The notes: generated by a model not told the origin, from the sequence alone. A DNA stretch of 64,000 bases from Hymenobacter cheonanensis (GCF_030581075.1 NZ_JAUQSW010000001.1:797414-861413), one strand, 5' to 3'; positions 18,425-28,137 are shown, numbered from the stretch's first letter. Numbers and translations are program-made.

Positions 18425-18925
18425 ATGAGCTTACAACAGGATTTTGATGCTGCCGTTCAGAAAGTCAACGACTTACCCAGCGATACTGCCGCGCGCTACA
18501 TGACGGAGCTTTACGGCTTGTACAAACAGGCTACGGAGGGCGATGTAAATATGAAGGACGGGGAGGTTGCCCCTGACGGTGCCGACCAGGCCAACGGCCC
18601 CGCAGGCTTATCGCAGGCGCAGTGGGACTCGTGGGACAAGTACAAAGGCACTGCCGAAGAAGATGCCAAGCGCCAGTACGTTGCCAAAGTAGCAGCGATA
18701 ACGGGCGGCACCAGCCCGGATGGCACCGAGGCCGGTAGCGTACCTACCGATGCGCTCACCAACGCCCCAATGGCTCCTGATGCTCCGCTGCCCACTGGCC
18801 GGGAAAACGATACAACCGCGCAGCAGCCTGGGTTTGGCCCCGGCCAAAGCGCTGGCGGGCTGCGCGGCGATATCACCGCCGGAGCGCCTTATGGTGGGGA
18901 GGACAAGCTAAAGGGCAATCAATAG
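18425..18925 (+). CDS. Acyl-CoA-binding protein with a disordered C-terminal tail
   Basis: This 166-residue protein begins with an acyl-CoA-binding domain of about 90 residues. LQQDFDAAVQKV starts the first helix, YGLYKQATEGDVN is the family signature, and WDSWDKYKGTAEEDAKRQYV forms the last helices, including the acyl-CoA-contacting Lys and Tyr. The remaining ~70 residues are rich in Gly, Pro, Ala, Thr and Asp and look disordered. The ATG at 18425 is chosen because the domain starts right after it; an upstream in-frame ATG would add 14 unlikely residues. It is divergent from asnB. The family holds and ferries long-chain acyl-CoA in the cytosol. Confidence 0.88.
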   Translation: MSLQQDFDAAVQKVNDLPSDTAARYMTELYGLYKQATEGDVNMKDGEVAPDGADQANGPAGLSQAQWDSWDKYKGTAEEDAKRQYVAKVAAITGGTSPDGTEAGSVPTDALTNAPMAPDAPLPTGRENDTTAQQPGFGPGQSAGGLRGDITAGAPYGGEDKLKGNQ

Positions 18926-18931
18926 ATTGCT

Positions 18932-19819
18932 TTACAGACTCTTGCGGTAGATATTGCAGAGAATGCGGCGGTCTTGCTCGGTTAGTACCGGCGTGAGGCT
19001 AGCAGGCGCAAAATGGCGCTTGAAGGCCAGGATGGCCGCATTCAGGTCCTGCGTGTCGTAGCCCACGATGCGCAGGGCCTCGCGGGGCGTGAGGCCAGGC
19101 AACGGCTGGCCCAGCGAGTCGGCGGCGAAGGGGGCGGCAGTGGTATCGGTGAGCACGCTGGCATCGTACCAGAGGCCGAAGCCGCGCGCCGCCAAGCGCT
19201 GCCACGGAAACAGCGCGCTAGGGTCATTCTTACGGGTGGGAGCAATGTCGCCGTGCCCGATAAAGTTAGCCGTCGGAATGTTGTACGTCCGTTTCAGGCT
19301 CGCCAGCACTTTTATCAGGCTCCCTAGCTGCGCCTCCTGAAAAGGTTCGGTGCCGTCATTATCTAATTCAATACCAATAGAAACCGAATTTATATCGGTG
19401 ATGCCACCCCAGCGCGCCACGCCGCCGTGCCACGCCCGCAGGTAGTCATTCAGCATATGATAAACCTGGCCGTCGCGACCTATCACATAGTGGGCGCTCA
19501 CCTGCGTTTTAGTGAGAGTAAACGTCTTGAGCGTCTGCTCGGTACTGTGCTGCGCCGTGTGGTGAATGATAACGTAGCTGGGCTTGCGCAAATTAAAATT
19601 CACAGTTCCAACCCAGTAAGGCGTAGCAGGCAGGCTATCAGCCAATAAGGCAGGTGGCGCCAATAGCTGCCGGGCCAATGCCTTCGCCTGGCGGCGATAT
19701 ACTTTATTGGTAGCCGCATACGGGTTGCGAACGCAGGCAGCGGCTAGCAGCAGCAAAGCCAACCCAGCACCAGTGGCGGCTAGCCAGGATTTTCCTGCAT
19801 GGCGGAAGTTATCTTTCAT
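18932..19819 (-). CDS. N-acetylmuramoyl-L-alanine amidase (Amidase_2), lipoprotein
   Basis: This 295-residue protein has an N-terminal hydrophobic stretch ending in LLLLAAAC (Cys near residue 29), consistent with a lipoprotein signal. It is followed by an Amidase_2 (AmpD/PGRP) domain: VIIHHTAQHSTEQTLKTF carries the first zinc His, VSAHYVIGRDGQVYHML follows, then SIGIELDNDG, and FIGHGDIAPTRKNDPSALFPW with the second His and the acidic end. It should cleave the muramyl-Ala bond of peptidoglycan in the periplasm. It ends seven bases from the convergent ACBP gene. A -7 box lies 11 bases before the ATG. Confidence 0.9.
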   Translation of the reverse strand: MKDNFRHAGKSWLAATGAGLALLLLAAACVRNPYAATNKVYRRQAKALARQLLAPPALLADSLPATPYWVGTVNFNLRKPSYVIIHHTAQHSTEQTLKTFTLTKTQVSAHYVIGRDGQVYHMLNDYLRAWHGGVARWGGITDINSVSIGIELDNDGTEPFQEAQLGSLIKVLASLKRTYNIPTANFIGHGDIAPTRKNDPSALFPWQRLAARGFGLWYDASVLTDTTAAPFAADSLGQPLPGLTPREALRIVGYDTQDLNAAILAFKRHFAPASLTPVLTEQDRRILCNIYRKSL

Positions 19820-19829
19820 AAGGAAGCGG

Positions 19830-19837
19830 CAAAAATA
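19830..19837 (-). promoter_or_regulatory. -7 promoter box of the amidase gene, merged with the rny terminator tail
   Basis: TATTTTTG on the minus strand fits TAnnTTTG and ends 11 bases before the amidase ATG. It coincides with the T-run of the preceding terminator, so the two signals share bases. Confidence 0.35.
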
Positions 19838-19871
19838 AAGCCCCGCTGGCAGTTGCCAGCGGGGCTTTATT
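19834..19871 (-). terminator. Terminator downstream of rny
   Basis: A perfect 18-bp stem with a two-base loop (core AAAGCCCCGCTGGC), followed by TTTTTG on the minus strand. It starts 20 bases past the RNase Y stop codon. Confidence 0.8.
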
Positions 19872-19891
19872 ACGGATTAAAAGCCAGCTAA

Positions 19892-21592
19892 TTACTTGGC
19901 GTAGGCTACCGAGCGCATCTCGCGGATAACCGTTACCTTAATCTGGCCGGGGTATTGCATTTCCTTCTCAATTTTTTGCGAAATCTCGAAGCTTAGCTCG
20001 CCGGCGCGCTCGTCGCTCACATTTTCGGCATCCACAATCACGCGCAGCTCGCGGCCGGCCTGGATGGCATAGGTCTGGTTGACGCCTTTGAAGGCGCTGG
20101 CCGTTTCTTCCAGCTGTTTGAGGCGCTTGATGTAGCTCTCCATCATTTCGCGGCGGGCACCGGGGCGCGAGCCCGAAATAGCGTCGCAAGCCTGCACGAT
20201 GGGCGAAATGAGCGCCGTCATCTCAATTTCGTCGTGGTGGGCACCGATGGCGTTCACTACGTCGGGGTGCTCTTTGTATTTTTTGGCCATCTCCATGCCC
20301 AAGATGGCGTGGGGCAGCTCGGGCTCCTCGGTGGTCACCTTGCCAATGTCGTGGAGCAGGCCAGCACGGCGGGCGTGCTTCACGTTGAGGCCTAGCTCGG
20401 CGGCCATGGTGGCGCAGAGGTTGGCTACTTCGCGGCTGTGCTGGAGCAGGTTCTGGCCGTAGCTGGAGCGGAAGCGCATGCGGCCCACCATCCGAATCAG
20501 CTCGGGGTGCAGGCCGTGAATACCAAGGTCGATAACCGTGCGCTCACCAATCTCGATGATTTCCTCCTCGATTTTCTTGGTCGTCTTGGCCACAATTTCC
20601 TCCACCCTAGCGGGGTGAATGCGGCCGTCTTTCACCAGCAAGTGCAGCGAGAGGCGCGCAATTTCGCGGCGCACCGGGTCGAAGCCCGAGATGATGATGG
20701 CCTCAGGCGTATCGTCTACGATGACTTCGACGCCCGTGGCAGCTTCGAGCGCCCGAATGTTACGGCCCTCGCGGCCGATGATTTTGCCCTTCACGTCGTC
20801 GCTCTCGATGTTGAATACCGACACGCAGTTCTCGATGGCGTGCTCCGAAGCAGTGCGCTGAATGGTTTCAAGCACTACTTTCTTGGCGTCTTTGGTGGCC
20901 GTGAGCTTGGCCTGCGCCACGGTATCCTTGATGTAAGAGCTAGCCTGCAGCTGAGCTTCATTGCGCAGGCTTTCCACGAGCTGCTCGCGGGCTTCGGCAG
21001 CGGTAAGGCCGGCTACTTTTTCGAGCTGGCTCTGCACCTCGTGCAGCTGGGCTTCGGCTTCCTGCTGCTTGGCTTGCAGGTCGGCCAGGGCTGTTTCGTG
21101 CTTGGCCTGGCGCTTTTCTTCCTGCTGCTCGAAGCGGGTGCGCTGGTGCTCGGCGTCGGCCTGAATCTTTTCGCGGGTAGTTTCCAGCTCCTTTTCCTTG
21201 TGCTGGATGGTTTCGAGCTGCTTCTGGGTCGTTTCGGTGAGGTGCTTGATGCTCTGCTCCTGCGCTAGCACGCCCTGGCGGCGCTCGGTCAGCTCCTGGT
21301 CGAGGGCAGCCTTGAGGCGCTGGCTCTCGGTATCAAACTCGCGGCGCAGGCGCTTCTGCTCCTGCTCGTACTCATTTTTGAGGTTGCGAAACTTGTCTTT
21401 CGACTGCTGAATGCGTTCGTCGCGGGTGCGGTTGGCTTGCAGCTCGGCTTCTTCAAGTAGCTGCTGGGCTTTGGCCTTGGCCTCGCCTTCGTGGTCCTGG
21501 CGGGCTTTTCCGGCCAGTTGCCGGCCCACCACTATCCCCACCACTAAGGCGAGGACAGCCGCAAGCACGACGTATAAAATAGTAGATGACAT
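19892..21592 (-). CDS. rny: Ribonuclease Y
   Basis: This 566-residue membrane-anchored endoribonuclease initiates mRNA decay. Its order is: an N-terminal membrane helix ([20 protein letters not shown]), a long charged coiled coil (about residues 30-200), a KH domain with [19 protein letters not shown], and an HD phosphohydrolase domain with LLHDIGK and IGAHHDEIE. The ATG at 21592 is preferred over an upstream in-frame start because the membrane helix begins directly after it. All catalytic motifs are present. The zapA gene lies upstream on the same strand. Confidence 0.95.
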   Translation of the reverse strand: MSSTILYVVLAAVLALVVGIVVGRQLAGKARQDHEGEAKAKAQQLLEEAELQANRTRDERIQQSKDKFRNLKNEYEQEQKRLRREFDTESQRLKAALDQELTERRQGVLAQEQSIKHLTETTQKQLETIQHKEKELETTREKIQADAEHQRTRFEQQEEKRQAKHETALADLQAKQQEAEAQLHEVQSQLEKVAGLTAAEAREQLVESLRNEAQLQASSYIKDTVAQAKLTATKDAKKVVLETIQRTASEHAIENCVSVFNIESDDVKGKIIGREGRNIRALEAATGVEVIVDDTPEAIIISGFDPVRREIARLSLHLLVKDGRIHPARVEEIVAKTTKKIEEEIIEIGERTVIDLGIHGLHPELIRMVGRMRFRSSYGQNLLQHSREVANLCATMAAELGLNVKHARRAGLLHDIGKVTTEEPELPHAILGMEMAKKYKEHPDVVNAIGAHHDEIEMTALISPIVQACDAISGSRPGARREMMESYIKRLKQLEETASAFKGVNQTYAIQAGRELRVIVDAENVSDERAGELSFEISQKIEKEMQYPGQIKVTVIREMRSVAYAK

Positions 21593-21727
21593 GGAGTTAT
21601 GGAAGTGAAGTGAATCAAAACCATAGCAACACGAAAAACCCGGAACCGAAACGCTCACGAAGGCCGCTCGCCTTCGGTGCGCCCGGCCGGGCCAACGAAA
21701 CGTTCACGGGTGCTACCCGGTGGCCCG

Positions 21728-22021
21728 CTAGGCCGCCAGCACCACGCCAGTCAGCAGCTTGTCGAGGCGCGCCAGGCGCTCGGTGAGGGCTGCATCGGTT
21801 CCATCCTTTTCTTTGCTGACTTTCAGCGAGTCAGCCATTGTGGCGAGGGCTACCATCGCCAGCAGGTCTTGTTTGTCCTGAATACCATACTGTTCCCGAA
21901 ACTCACGCAGCTTTTCGCTGAGCTGCCGGCCCGCCAGGCGGAGGCGCTCCTCGTCGGCCACGGCTACCCGCATGGGGTAATCGCGCTCGGCAATGCGAAT
22001 TTTGATGGCTAAGTCGTTCAT
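21728..22021 (-). CDS. zapA: Cell division protein ZapA
   Basis: This 97-residue protein starts with LAIKIRIAERDYPMRVAVADEE, the ZapA N-terminal beta-alpha unit, followed by a long amphipathic helix (LRLAGRQLSEKLREF and onward) for dimer and tetramer coiled-coil formation. ZapA cross-links FtsZ filaments at the division site. It sits between a small coiled-coil protein upstream and rny downstream, all in the same direction. Length and layout match Bacteroidota ZapA. Confidence 0.88.
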   Translation of the reverse strand: MNDLAIKIRIAERDYPMRVAVADEERLRLAGRQLSEKLREFREQYGIQDKQDLLAMVALATMADSLKVSKEKDGTDAALTERLARLDKLLTGVVLAA

Positions 22022-22058
22022 TTAGAGAGCAGGTAAGAGATTCGCATGAGAAGGGGCA

Positions 22059-22358
22059 TTATTCCCTCAAATAGGCAAGGCACTTATCTAGTTCGCGGAT
22101 GTATTCGTTGAGGCGTTGTTTCAGCTCGTTGGCCTGGGTGGGTTCCCCGCCGGCTATAGTCTGGACAAGTTTAACAATGTTTTCCTGGTTTTGGTACTCA
22201 CGGAGCTGTTTTTCTCGCTCGCGCTCGTCGGCCCGCAGGTGTTCAATCGTGGTATGGGCGTCGGCCAGCTCCTCGCGCAGCTGCTGATAGGCAGCCACTA
22301 AGGTGGTTACCTGCCGCTCCAGGCGGTCGAGCTGAGCAAGTTGTTGAGACGAAGCCAC
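22059..22358 (-). CDS. Small coiled-coil protein next to ZapA
   Basis: A 99-residue protein that is almost entirely predicted coiled coil: heptad-like LAQLDRLERQVTTLVAAYQ, LREELADAHTTIEHL, and a last helix ELKQRLNEYIRELDKCL. No catalytic motif is visible and I assign no family. The start is taken as GTG at 22358, because upstream in-frame sequence is proline-rich and unlike the rest. It ends 37 bases before zapA on the same strand; conserved neighbourhood with zapA would suggest a division role, but that is only inference. Confidence 0.7.
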   Translation of the reverse strand: MASSQQLAQLDRLERQVTTLVAAYQQLREELADAHTTIEHLRADEREREKQLREYQNQENIVKLVQTIAGGEPTQANELKQRLNEYIRELDKCLAYLRE

Positions 22359-22422
22359 AATAAAAGGTGATTTAGCCCGCGAAGGTAGGGCGGGAACGCA
22401 CGCCGGCCCAAGGGGCTGCAAA

Positions 22423-22447
22423 AAAGCCCACCGAAGCGGCGGGCTTT
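22423..22447 (-). terminator. Terminator of the M16 peptidase gene
   Basis: On the minus strand AAAGCCCGCCG-CTT-CGGTGGGCTTT forms an 11-bp stem with one G-U pair, followed by TTTTGC. It begins 24 bases past the peptidase stop. Confidence 0.75.
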
Positions 22448-22471
22448 CCGGGCAAAATTCATTCCACGCGG

Positions 22472-25400
22472 TTATTCGCCGCGCTTTTTCTTGGTTTTTA
22501 CCTTGGTGCCGTCCGGCGTTTCGGTTTTGGTTTTGCCGTCGGGCATGGCCGGCATGGCGTTGGTGGGGCTAGCCGTGCCGACCTGGCTGGCGGGGGCCGC
22601 CGCCACGGGCTGGCCATTCATGTCCAGCTCCTGCATCTCGTAGCCAAGCTGGGCCAGGTCGCCGTAGGTCTTGGCGCGGTCGCCCACCACCACGATGTAC
22701 ATCTTGTCGGCGGGCAGGTATTTCTGGGCCGAGGCTTGCACGTCTTCCTTCTTCAGGGTTTTCAGAATGGCGGCCTGCTGGTTTACATAGTCGGGCTGGA
22801 GGTTATACTCGACGAGGCGCGAGAGGAAACCGGCTTTTTGCTGGCCGGTTTCGTAGCGCAGGGCATCGCTCTGGCCCACCGACGTTTGCAGAAAGCCTAG
22901 CTCCTCATCCGAAATACCGTTGCGGTAATTCTGGATTTCACTCATAAACTCCTTCACCGAGGCGGCAGTGGCATCGGCGCGCACGCCGGCCTGGGCCGTG
23001 TAGGGGCCGGCGTAGCGGGTGGCCCGGTAGCTCGAATTGGCGCCGTAGGTGTAGCCCTTCTTCTCGCGCAGGTTCTGGTTGATGCGCGAGTTGAAGCCGC
23101 CACCCAGCAGGTAGTTGGAGAGGTAGGCGCGGTAGTAGTCGCCGGTAGCGTCGTAGGCCAGCGGCGAGAGGTAGCCCACCCGAATCTCAGACTGCGCCGC
23201 GCCGGGCTTGTCGATGAAGTAAATCTTGGTTTTATCGGGCTGCACGGGGGCGCTGGCCACGGGCAGGGTCACGGGCTTGGCCGCCCAGGCATTGAGCGGG
23301 GCTAGCGCGGGCTTGAGGGCCGCCTGGTCCTGGTCGCTCACTACGGTGAGAAAGCTCACGCTGGGCGAATAGTACTGCTGGTAAAACTGCTTCACGTCGT
23401 CGAGCGTGAGGCTCGTAACGCTGGCCGTGGTGCCGCGCGCCGGCACGCCCATGATATCGTTGGCGCCGTACAGCAGGCGGCTATACGCGTTGTTGGCGAT
23501 AGCGACGGGCTGCGTTACCTGGTTGGCAATATTTTGCAGCGTCTGCTTTTTCACCCGGTCGAAATCGGCCGCGTCGAAGCGCGGGTGCAGCAGGCGCTGG
23601 TCGAGCAGGGCTAGCGTGGCGGGCAGGTTCTTGGTGAGCGTCTGCACGTACACCAGGGTGTTGTCGTCGCCGGGTATTACCTGAATAACGCTGCCCAGGC
23701 GGTCGAGCGCCGCGGCAAACTGCTCGCCGGTGTATTTCTCCGAGCCCTCGTTCAGCATCAGCGCCGTGAGCGAGGCTAGCCCAGCCTTGCCGGGGTTGGC
23801 CTGCTCGAGGCGGCGCCCGCCTTCAATGGTGAGCTGCATGGTAGTGGTGGGCAGCTCAGTATTCTTCGTGCCAATGACCTTCAGACCATTAGCTAGCTTG
23901 TCCTGCCAGATGGCGGGCACTTTCACCACCGGGTTGGGCCCGGGCTTGGGATACTGGCTGCGGTCGAAGGTGTCGGTGGCCTTCACGTATTTCAAGCCAT
24001 CGTAGCCGTAGTTGGGGGCCACGTAGCCGGCCGGCGACACCGTGTAATTGTCTTTAGCCGCCACTTCCTCGGCTTTGCCCTTGGGCACTACGCTCAGGAT
24101 AACGGCGTGCTTGCCTTGGATGTATTTATTGAAGACGCGCTGCACATCGGCCTTCGTGAGGGCGCGCAACTCCTTCAGGTCCAGCGCCAAGCGGTTGGGA
24201 TTGTTGAAGTACGTTTGGTTGGAGGCCAGCTGGCTCACCTTGCCGCTTACGCTGCTCAGGCTGTTGATAATCTGCGCCTCGGTGCTTGACTTGAAGCGCG
24301 CCACCTGCTCATCGGTAATACCATTTCCAGCCAGCTCTTTGAGGGTATTGCGCATGATAACCTCCGTGCTGTCCAGGCCTTTGCCTGGCAGGCTCAGCGC
24401 CACCATCGTGAACTCGCCGGCTAGCTCCGAGCTGCGCTGGTAGGCCTGGGCCTGCACCGCTTTCTGGGGCTTCACCAGGTTTTTGTAGAGCAAGGAGGTT
24501 TTGCCACTGCCCACAATATCGGCCAGGGCCGTAAGGGCGATGTCGTCGGGGTGGCCGTTGGGCACCGTCGGAAACACCATTTGCAGCATCGGGAAGCGCA
24601 CGTTGTCTTCGTAGCTCACGTAGCGGTCGGCGGTAAGCACGGGCTCGGGCAGCTTCTGCACCGGCACGGCCGGCCCACGCTTGATGGGGCCGAAGTACTT
24701 CTCGGCGTACTTCAGCACCTGAGCGGCCGTCACGTCGCCACCCACGGTAAGCGTCGCGTTGTTGGGCCCGTACCAGCGCAGAAAGAAGTTCTTGAGGTCG
24801 TTAACGTTCGAGTTGTCGAGGTCTTTGAGGTAGCCAATGGTCGACCACGAGTACGGGTGGCCATACGGATACAACGTTTTGACTACGTACTCGTTGGCCT
24901 GGCCATAAGGAGCGTTATCCACGCGCTGGCCGCGCTCGTTCTTCACCGTGGCGCGCTGAATCTCGAAGCGCTCCTGCGTTACGGCATCGAGCAGGAAGCC
25001 CATGCGGTCGGCTTCGAGCCAAAGGGCCGTTTCGAGCTGGTTGTTCGGAACGGTTTCGTAGTAGTTGGTGCGGTCCTGGTTGGTGCTGCCGTTGTTGGTG
25101 CCGCCCGAGCCGAGCACCAGCTTGTCGAAGGTGCCCTTCGGGGCGTGGTCGGAGCCCTCAAACATCATGTGCTCGAAGAAGTGGGCAAAGCCCGACTTGC
25201 CAATCTGCTCGCGGGCCGAGCCCACATGGTAGGTCACATCTACGTGCACCAGCGGGTCAGAATGGTCTTCGGTTACGATGACAGTCAAGCCATTAGGCAA
25301 CACGTATTTCTCGTACGGAATGACGAGTTCGCCGGGCTTGGCCGTCACTTTTTCGACTAGGCGGGCGCTGCCCGCAGTAGCCGTGGGGGCTGCCTTTATG

Positions 25401-25498
25401 GTAGCGGGCTTCGTGGTGGCGGGTTTTTTCTGCGCCGCCGCCGGGGCCGCAACTACTGCTAGGCTCAGTAGCAAAGGATAGGCAAAAGTTGATTTCAT
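22472..25498 (-). CDS. M16 family zinc metallopeptidase (two-domain, secreted)
   Basis: This 1008-residue protein has a signal peptide (MKSTFAYPLLLSLAVVAAPAAAQ) and a fused pair of M16 units. The first unit has the inverted zinc motif HFFEHMMFEGS near residue 125 and a downstream ERFEIQRATVKNERGQR helix with the third ligand Glu. The second unit (from about residue 540) lacks HxxEH, as usual for the non-catalytic half. Bacterial members degrade peptides in the periplasm or outside the cell. The last ~45 residues are an unusual Pro/Thr/Lys tail ending in KVKTKKKRGE, resembling the basic tails of the small secreted proteins at 31-35 kb. The start is the ATG at 25498, directly before the signal peptide. 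Confidence 0.92.
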   Translation of the reverse strand: MKSTFAYPLLLSLAVVAAPAAAQKKPATTKPATIKAAPTATAGSARLVEKVTAKPGELVIPYEKYVLPNGLTVIVTEDHSDPLVHVDVTYHVGSAREQIGKSGFAHFFEHMMFEGSDHAPKGTFDKLVLGSGGTNNGSTNQDRTNYYETVPNNQLETALWLEADRMGFLLDAVTQERFEIQRATVKNERGQRVDNAPYGQANEYVVKTLYPYGHPYSWSTIGYLKDLDNSNVNDLKNFFLRWYGPNNATLTVGGDVTAAQVLKYAEKYFGPIKRGPAVPVQKLPEPVLTADRYVSYEDNVRFPMLQMVFPTVPNGHPDDIALTALADIVGSGKTSLLYKNLVKPQKAVQAQAYQRSSELAGEFTMVALSLPGKGLDSTEVIMRNTLKELAGNGITDEQVARFKSSTEAQIINSLSSVSGKVSQLASNQTYFNNPNRLALDLKELRALTKADVQRVFNKYIQGKHAVILSVVPKGKAEEVAAKDNYTVSPAGYVAPNYGYDGLKYVKATDTFDRSQYPKPGPNPVVKVPAIWQDKLANGLKVIGTKNTELPTTTMQLTIEGGRRLEQANPGKAGLASLTALMLNEGSEKYTGEQFAAALDRLGSVIQVIPGDDNTLVYVQTLTKNLPATLALLDQRLLHPRFDAADFDRVKKQTLQNIANQVTQPVAIANNAYSRLLYGANDIMGVPARGTTASVTSLTLDDVKQFYQQYYSPSVSFLTVVSDQDQAALKPALAPLNAWAAKPVTLPVASAPVQPDKTKIYFIDKPGAAQSEIRVGYLSPLAYDATGDYYRAYLSNYLLGGGFNSRINQNLREKKGYTYGANSSYRATRYAGPYTAQAGVRADATAASVKEFMSEIQNYRNGISDEELGFLQTSVGQSDALRYETGQQKAGFLSRLVEYNLQPDYVNQQAAILKTLKKEDVQASAQKYLPADKMYIVVVGDRAKTYGDLAQLGYEMQELDMNGQPVAAAPASQVGTASPTNAMPAMPDGKTKTETPDGTKVKTKKKRGE

Positions 25499-25620
25499 AA
25501 CAGCAATAAAGGTGAGAAGGCCAGTCAGCCCAAAAGGCAATGCCTTATCGGGTCCAACTGGCCTACAATGTTACTCGCGCCCAGGCACTCGGCATTACAC
25601 CAAGCCCTCATTTTCTATAC

Positions 25621-28089
25621 TTATTTCCGAATAAGCGCGCCCGCCTGCTTTTCAAACTGCTGAATAAGCCGTTGCATCACCTGGTCGATGGCTTGGTCGG
25701 TGAGCGTCTGGCTAGGGTCTTGCAGCGTGAAGCTGACCGAATACGACTTCTTGCCGGCTTCGAGGCGGTCGCCTTCATACACATCAAACACGTTGAGGCC
25801 TTGCAGCAGCTTCTTCTCTGTTTTTTGCGCAATGGTGCGCAACTGCTCGAAGGTCACGGCCTTATCAACCACCAGCGACAAGTCGCGGCGTACTTCCGGG
25901 AACTTGGGCAGCTCGCGGGCCACGAGGCTGGCCTTATATTTTTTGAGCAGCCAGTCCCAGTCCAGTTCGGCGTACCACACCGGCTGGCTCACGTCGAGGC
26001 GCTTGAGCACCTGCGGCGAAACGGCACCCACGTTGCCCACGGGCTGGTTTTGCACCAGCAGGGCCAGCCCGCCGGCCAGGTAGGAGTGCTGGGTGGGCTG
26101 CGGCGCGGGCTGGGCGTGGCCCAGCGCGGCCAGCACCTGCTGCACGGCCCCGGCCGCATCGTGGAAAGTAGCCTTCTGGCTAGGGTGCTGCCAGGTTTCG
26201 GCGGTGGCAGCGCCGGTTAGCCACAGGCCAAGTACCGTCTTTTCCTGATACTTGCCGGCGGCGGTACGCTGGTAGGTGCGGCCAAACTCGTAGAGCTTGA
26301 GGTCGCGTTGGCGGCGGTTGAGGTTATGGCGCACCACTTCGAGGCCCGAGTGCAGCAATGCGGGGCGCATCACGTTCAGGTCCTGGCTGTTGTAGTTGAG
26401 AATGCGCACCAAGGACTCTACCGGCGCGTCGGCCTTCTCGAAATACTGCGAGTTGGTGAGCGAGTTGGTGATGATTTCCGAAAAGCCCTGGCCGCTGAGC
26501 AGGCTAGCCACCTTCTGGCGAATTACCTCGGGGTCGGGGTTGGGGAAGGGCGAGAGAAACGAGGCCGAATTGTGGGGCCGCAAGGCCACATTGTTGAAGC
26601 CGTAGATGCGCAGGATTTCCTCAATTACGTCGGCCTCGCGGGTCACGTCCACCTTGTAGGGCGGCACGGCCAGCAGCCACTCCTGGCCGGTTTGCTGCTC
26701 AATTTGGATACCAAGCCCGGTCAGAATTTCGCGGATGCGCTCCTCCCCTATTTCTTGGCCGATGAGCCTAGCCACGCGGTCGAGGCGCAGGCGCACCTGG
26801 TTGTTGGGAATGGCGTGCGGAAATACATCGACCACCGGCGCGGCAATGCAGGCGCCGGCCACTTCTTGCAGCAGCAAAGCGGCGCGCTGCAAGGCCGTGG
26901 GCACCATATACGGATCGGTGCCGCGCTCGAAGCGGAACGAGGCGTCGGTTTTGAGACCGTGGGCCTGGCTGGTGCGGCGCACCACGGCCGGCGCAAAGTA
27001 GGCACTTTCCAAAAACACGCGGGTGGTCGTGTCGTGCACGCCCGAGGTCTTGCCGCCGAATACGCCGGCCAAAGCCATGGGCGCGCCGTGGGCATCGGCA
27101 ATCACGAGGTCGTCGGCCAGCAGCGTGCGCTCTACGCCGTCGAGGGTCACGAATTTCTCACCGGCCGCGGCGCGCTTTACCCGAATGGCGGCGCCCGTAA
27201 TCTGGTCGGCATCGAAGGCGTGCAGCGGCTGGCCCAGCTCGTGCAGCACGAAGTTGGTGACGTCCACCACGTTGTTTATCGGCGAGAGGCCGATGCTGCG
27301 CAGGCGGCGCTGCAGCCACTCGGGCGAGGGACCAACCCGCACGTTATCAAGCAGCAAGCCGGCGTAGCGCGGGCACGCCTGGTCGTCCTCGATGGTTACG
27401 CTTACGGTAGGGAACGAACCAGCTTCCTCATTCAAGGACTTCATGGTTTCATCCAGAAAGCTGTTTTTTTCCAATGCCGCAAAAGCGCTCACGTCGGGCA
27501 GGTGCGCGGGCTGGCCCAGCAGGGCGCGCAGCTCGCGGGCCACGCCGTAGTGCGAGGCGGCATCGGCGCGGTTGGGCGTGAGGCCGATTTCAATAATCGT
27601 ATCCGAGCCCAGCCCGAAGTACTCGGCGGCCGGCGTGCCATCGGGCAGGTCGGTATCGAGCACCATAATGCCGGCGTGCGACTGGCCCAGGCCAATTTCA
27701 TCCTCGGCGCAAATCATGCCCTCAGAGGCCGCGCCCCGAATTTTCGACTTCTTGATTTTGAACGGCTCGCCCTGGCTAGGGTGCAGCGTGGCGCCTTCCA
27801 GGGCCACCACCACGCGCTGGCCGGCGGCCACGTTGGGGGCTCCGCACACAATCTGGCGCGGGGTATCGTCGCCCACGGCCACGGTGGTGAGGCTCAGCTT
27901 GTCGGCGTCGGGGTGGCGCTCGCAGGTGAGCACGGTACCTAGCACCACGCCGCGCAGGCCGCCCGGAATGCTTTCCAGGTCTTCCAGGCTTTCTACTTCG
28001 AGGCCGGAGCCGGTGAGCAGGGCAGCCACCTGGTCGGCGGGCAGCGTGGTGGGGAAGAGCGTTTTAAGCCAGTCGAAAGAGATAGTCAT
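25621..28089 (-). CDS. pheT: Phenylalanyl-tRNA synthetase beta subunit
   Basis: This 822-residue protein shows the full PheT layout. An N-terminal tRNA-binding (EMAP-like) domain covers about residues 40-150 (LTCERHPDADKLSLTTVAVG). The B3/B4 editing domain contains NNVVDVTNFVLHELGQPLHA. B5 follows, then a catalytic-like core (LPYKV and INDS regions), and a C-terminal FDX-ACB anticodon-binding domain starting at FPEVRRDLSLVVDKAVTFEQL. It pairs with PheS, which is not in the window. A -7 box lies 41 bases upstream. Confidence 0.97.
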   Translation of the reverse strand: MTISFDWLKTLFPTTLPADQVAALLTGSGLEVESLEDLESIPGGLRGVVLGTVLTCERHPDADKLSLTTVAVGDDTPRQIVCGAPNVAAGQRVVVALEGATLHPSQGEPFKIKKSKIRGAASEGMICAEDEIGLGQSHAGIMVLDTDLPDGTPAAEYFGLGSDTIIEIGLTPNRADAASHYGVARELRALLGQPAHLPDVSAFAALEKNSFLDETMKSLNEEAGSFPTVSVTIEDDQACPRYAGLLLDNVRVGPSPEWLQRRLRSIGLSPINNVVDVTNFVLHELGQPLHAFDADQITGAAIRVKRAAAGEKFVTLDGVERTLLADDLVIADAHGAPMALAGVFGGKTSGVHDTTTRVFLESAYFAPAVVRRTSQAHGLKTDASFRFERGTDPYMVPTALQRAALLLQEVAGACIAAPVVDVFPHAIPNNQVRLRLDRVARLIGQEIGEERIREILTGLGIQIEQQTGQEWLLAVPPYKVDVTREADVIEEILRIYGFNNVALRPHNSASFLSPFPNPDPEVIRQKVASLLSGQGFSEIITNSLTNSQYFEKADAPVESLVRILNYNSQDLNVMRPALLHSGLEVVRHNLNRRQRDLKLYEFGRTYQRTAAGKYQEKTVLGLWLTGAATAETWQHPSQKATFHDAAGAVQQVLAALGHAQPAPQPTQHSYLAGGLALLVQNQPVGNVGAVSPQVLKRLDVSQPVWYAELDWDWLLKKYKASLVARELPKFPEVRRDLSLVVDKAVTFEQLRTIAQKTEKKLLQGLNVFDVYEGDRLEAGKKSYSVSFTLQDPSQTLTDQAIDQVMQRLIQQFEKQAGALIRK

Positions 28090-28129
28090 GCGGAAAAGCG
28101 GCGGCGCTGGATGGGCCGGCCGCTGGCTG

Positions 28130-28137
28130 CAAAGTTA
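28130..28137 (-). promoter_or_regulatory. -7 promoter box of pheT
   Basis: TAACTTTG on the minus strand, an exact TAnnTTTG match, 41 bases before the pheT ATG. Confidence 0.45.

Noticed and set aside
20438..21268. A 276-codon open frame opposite rny
   Set aside because: Antisense to the coiled-coil coding part of RNase Y; composition follows the sense codons and no domain is visible.
26308..27942. A 544-codon open frame opposite pheT
   Set aside because: It is the antisense shadow of a GC-rich gene; the translation is Gly/Ala/His/Arg-rich with no motifs, while pheT on the other strand is unmistakable.
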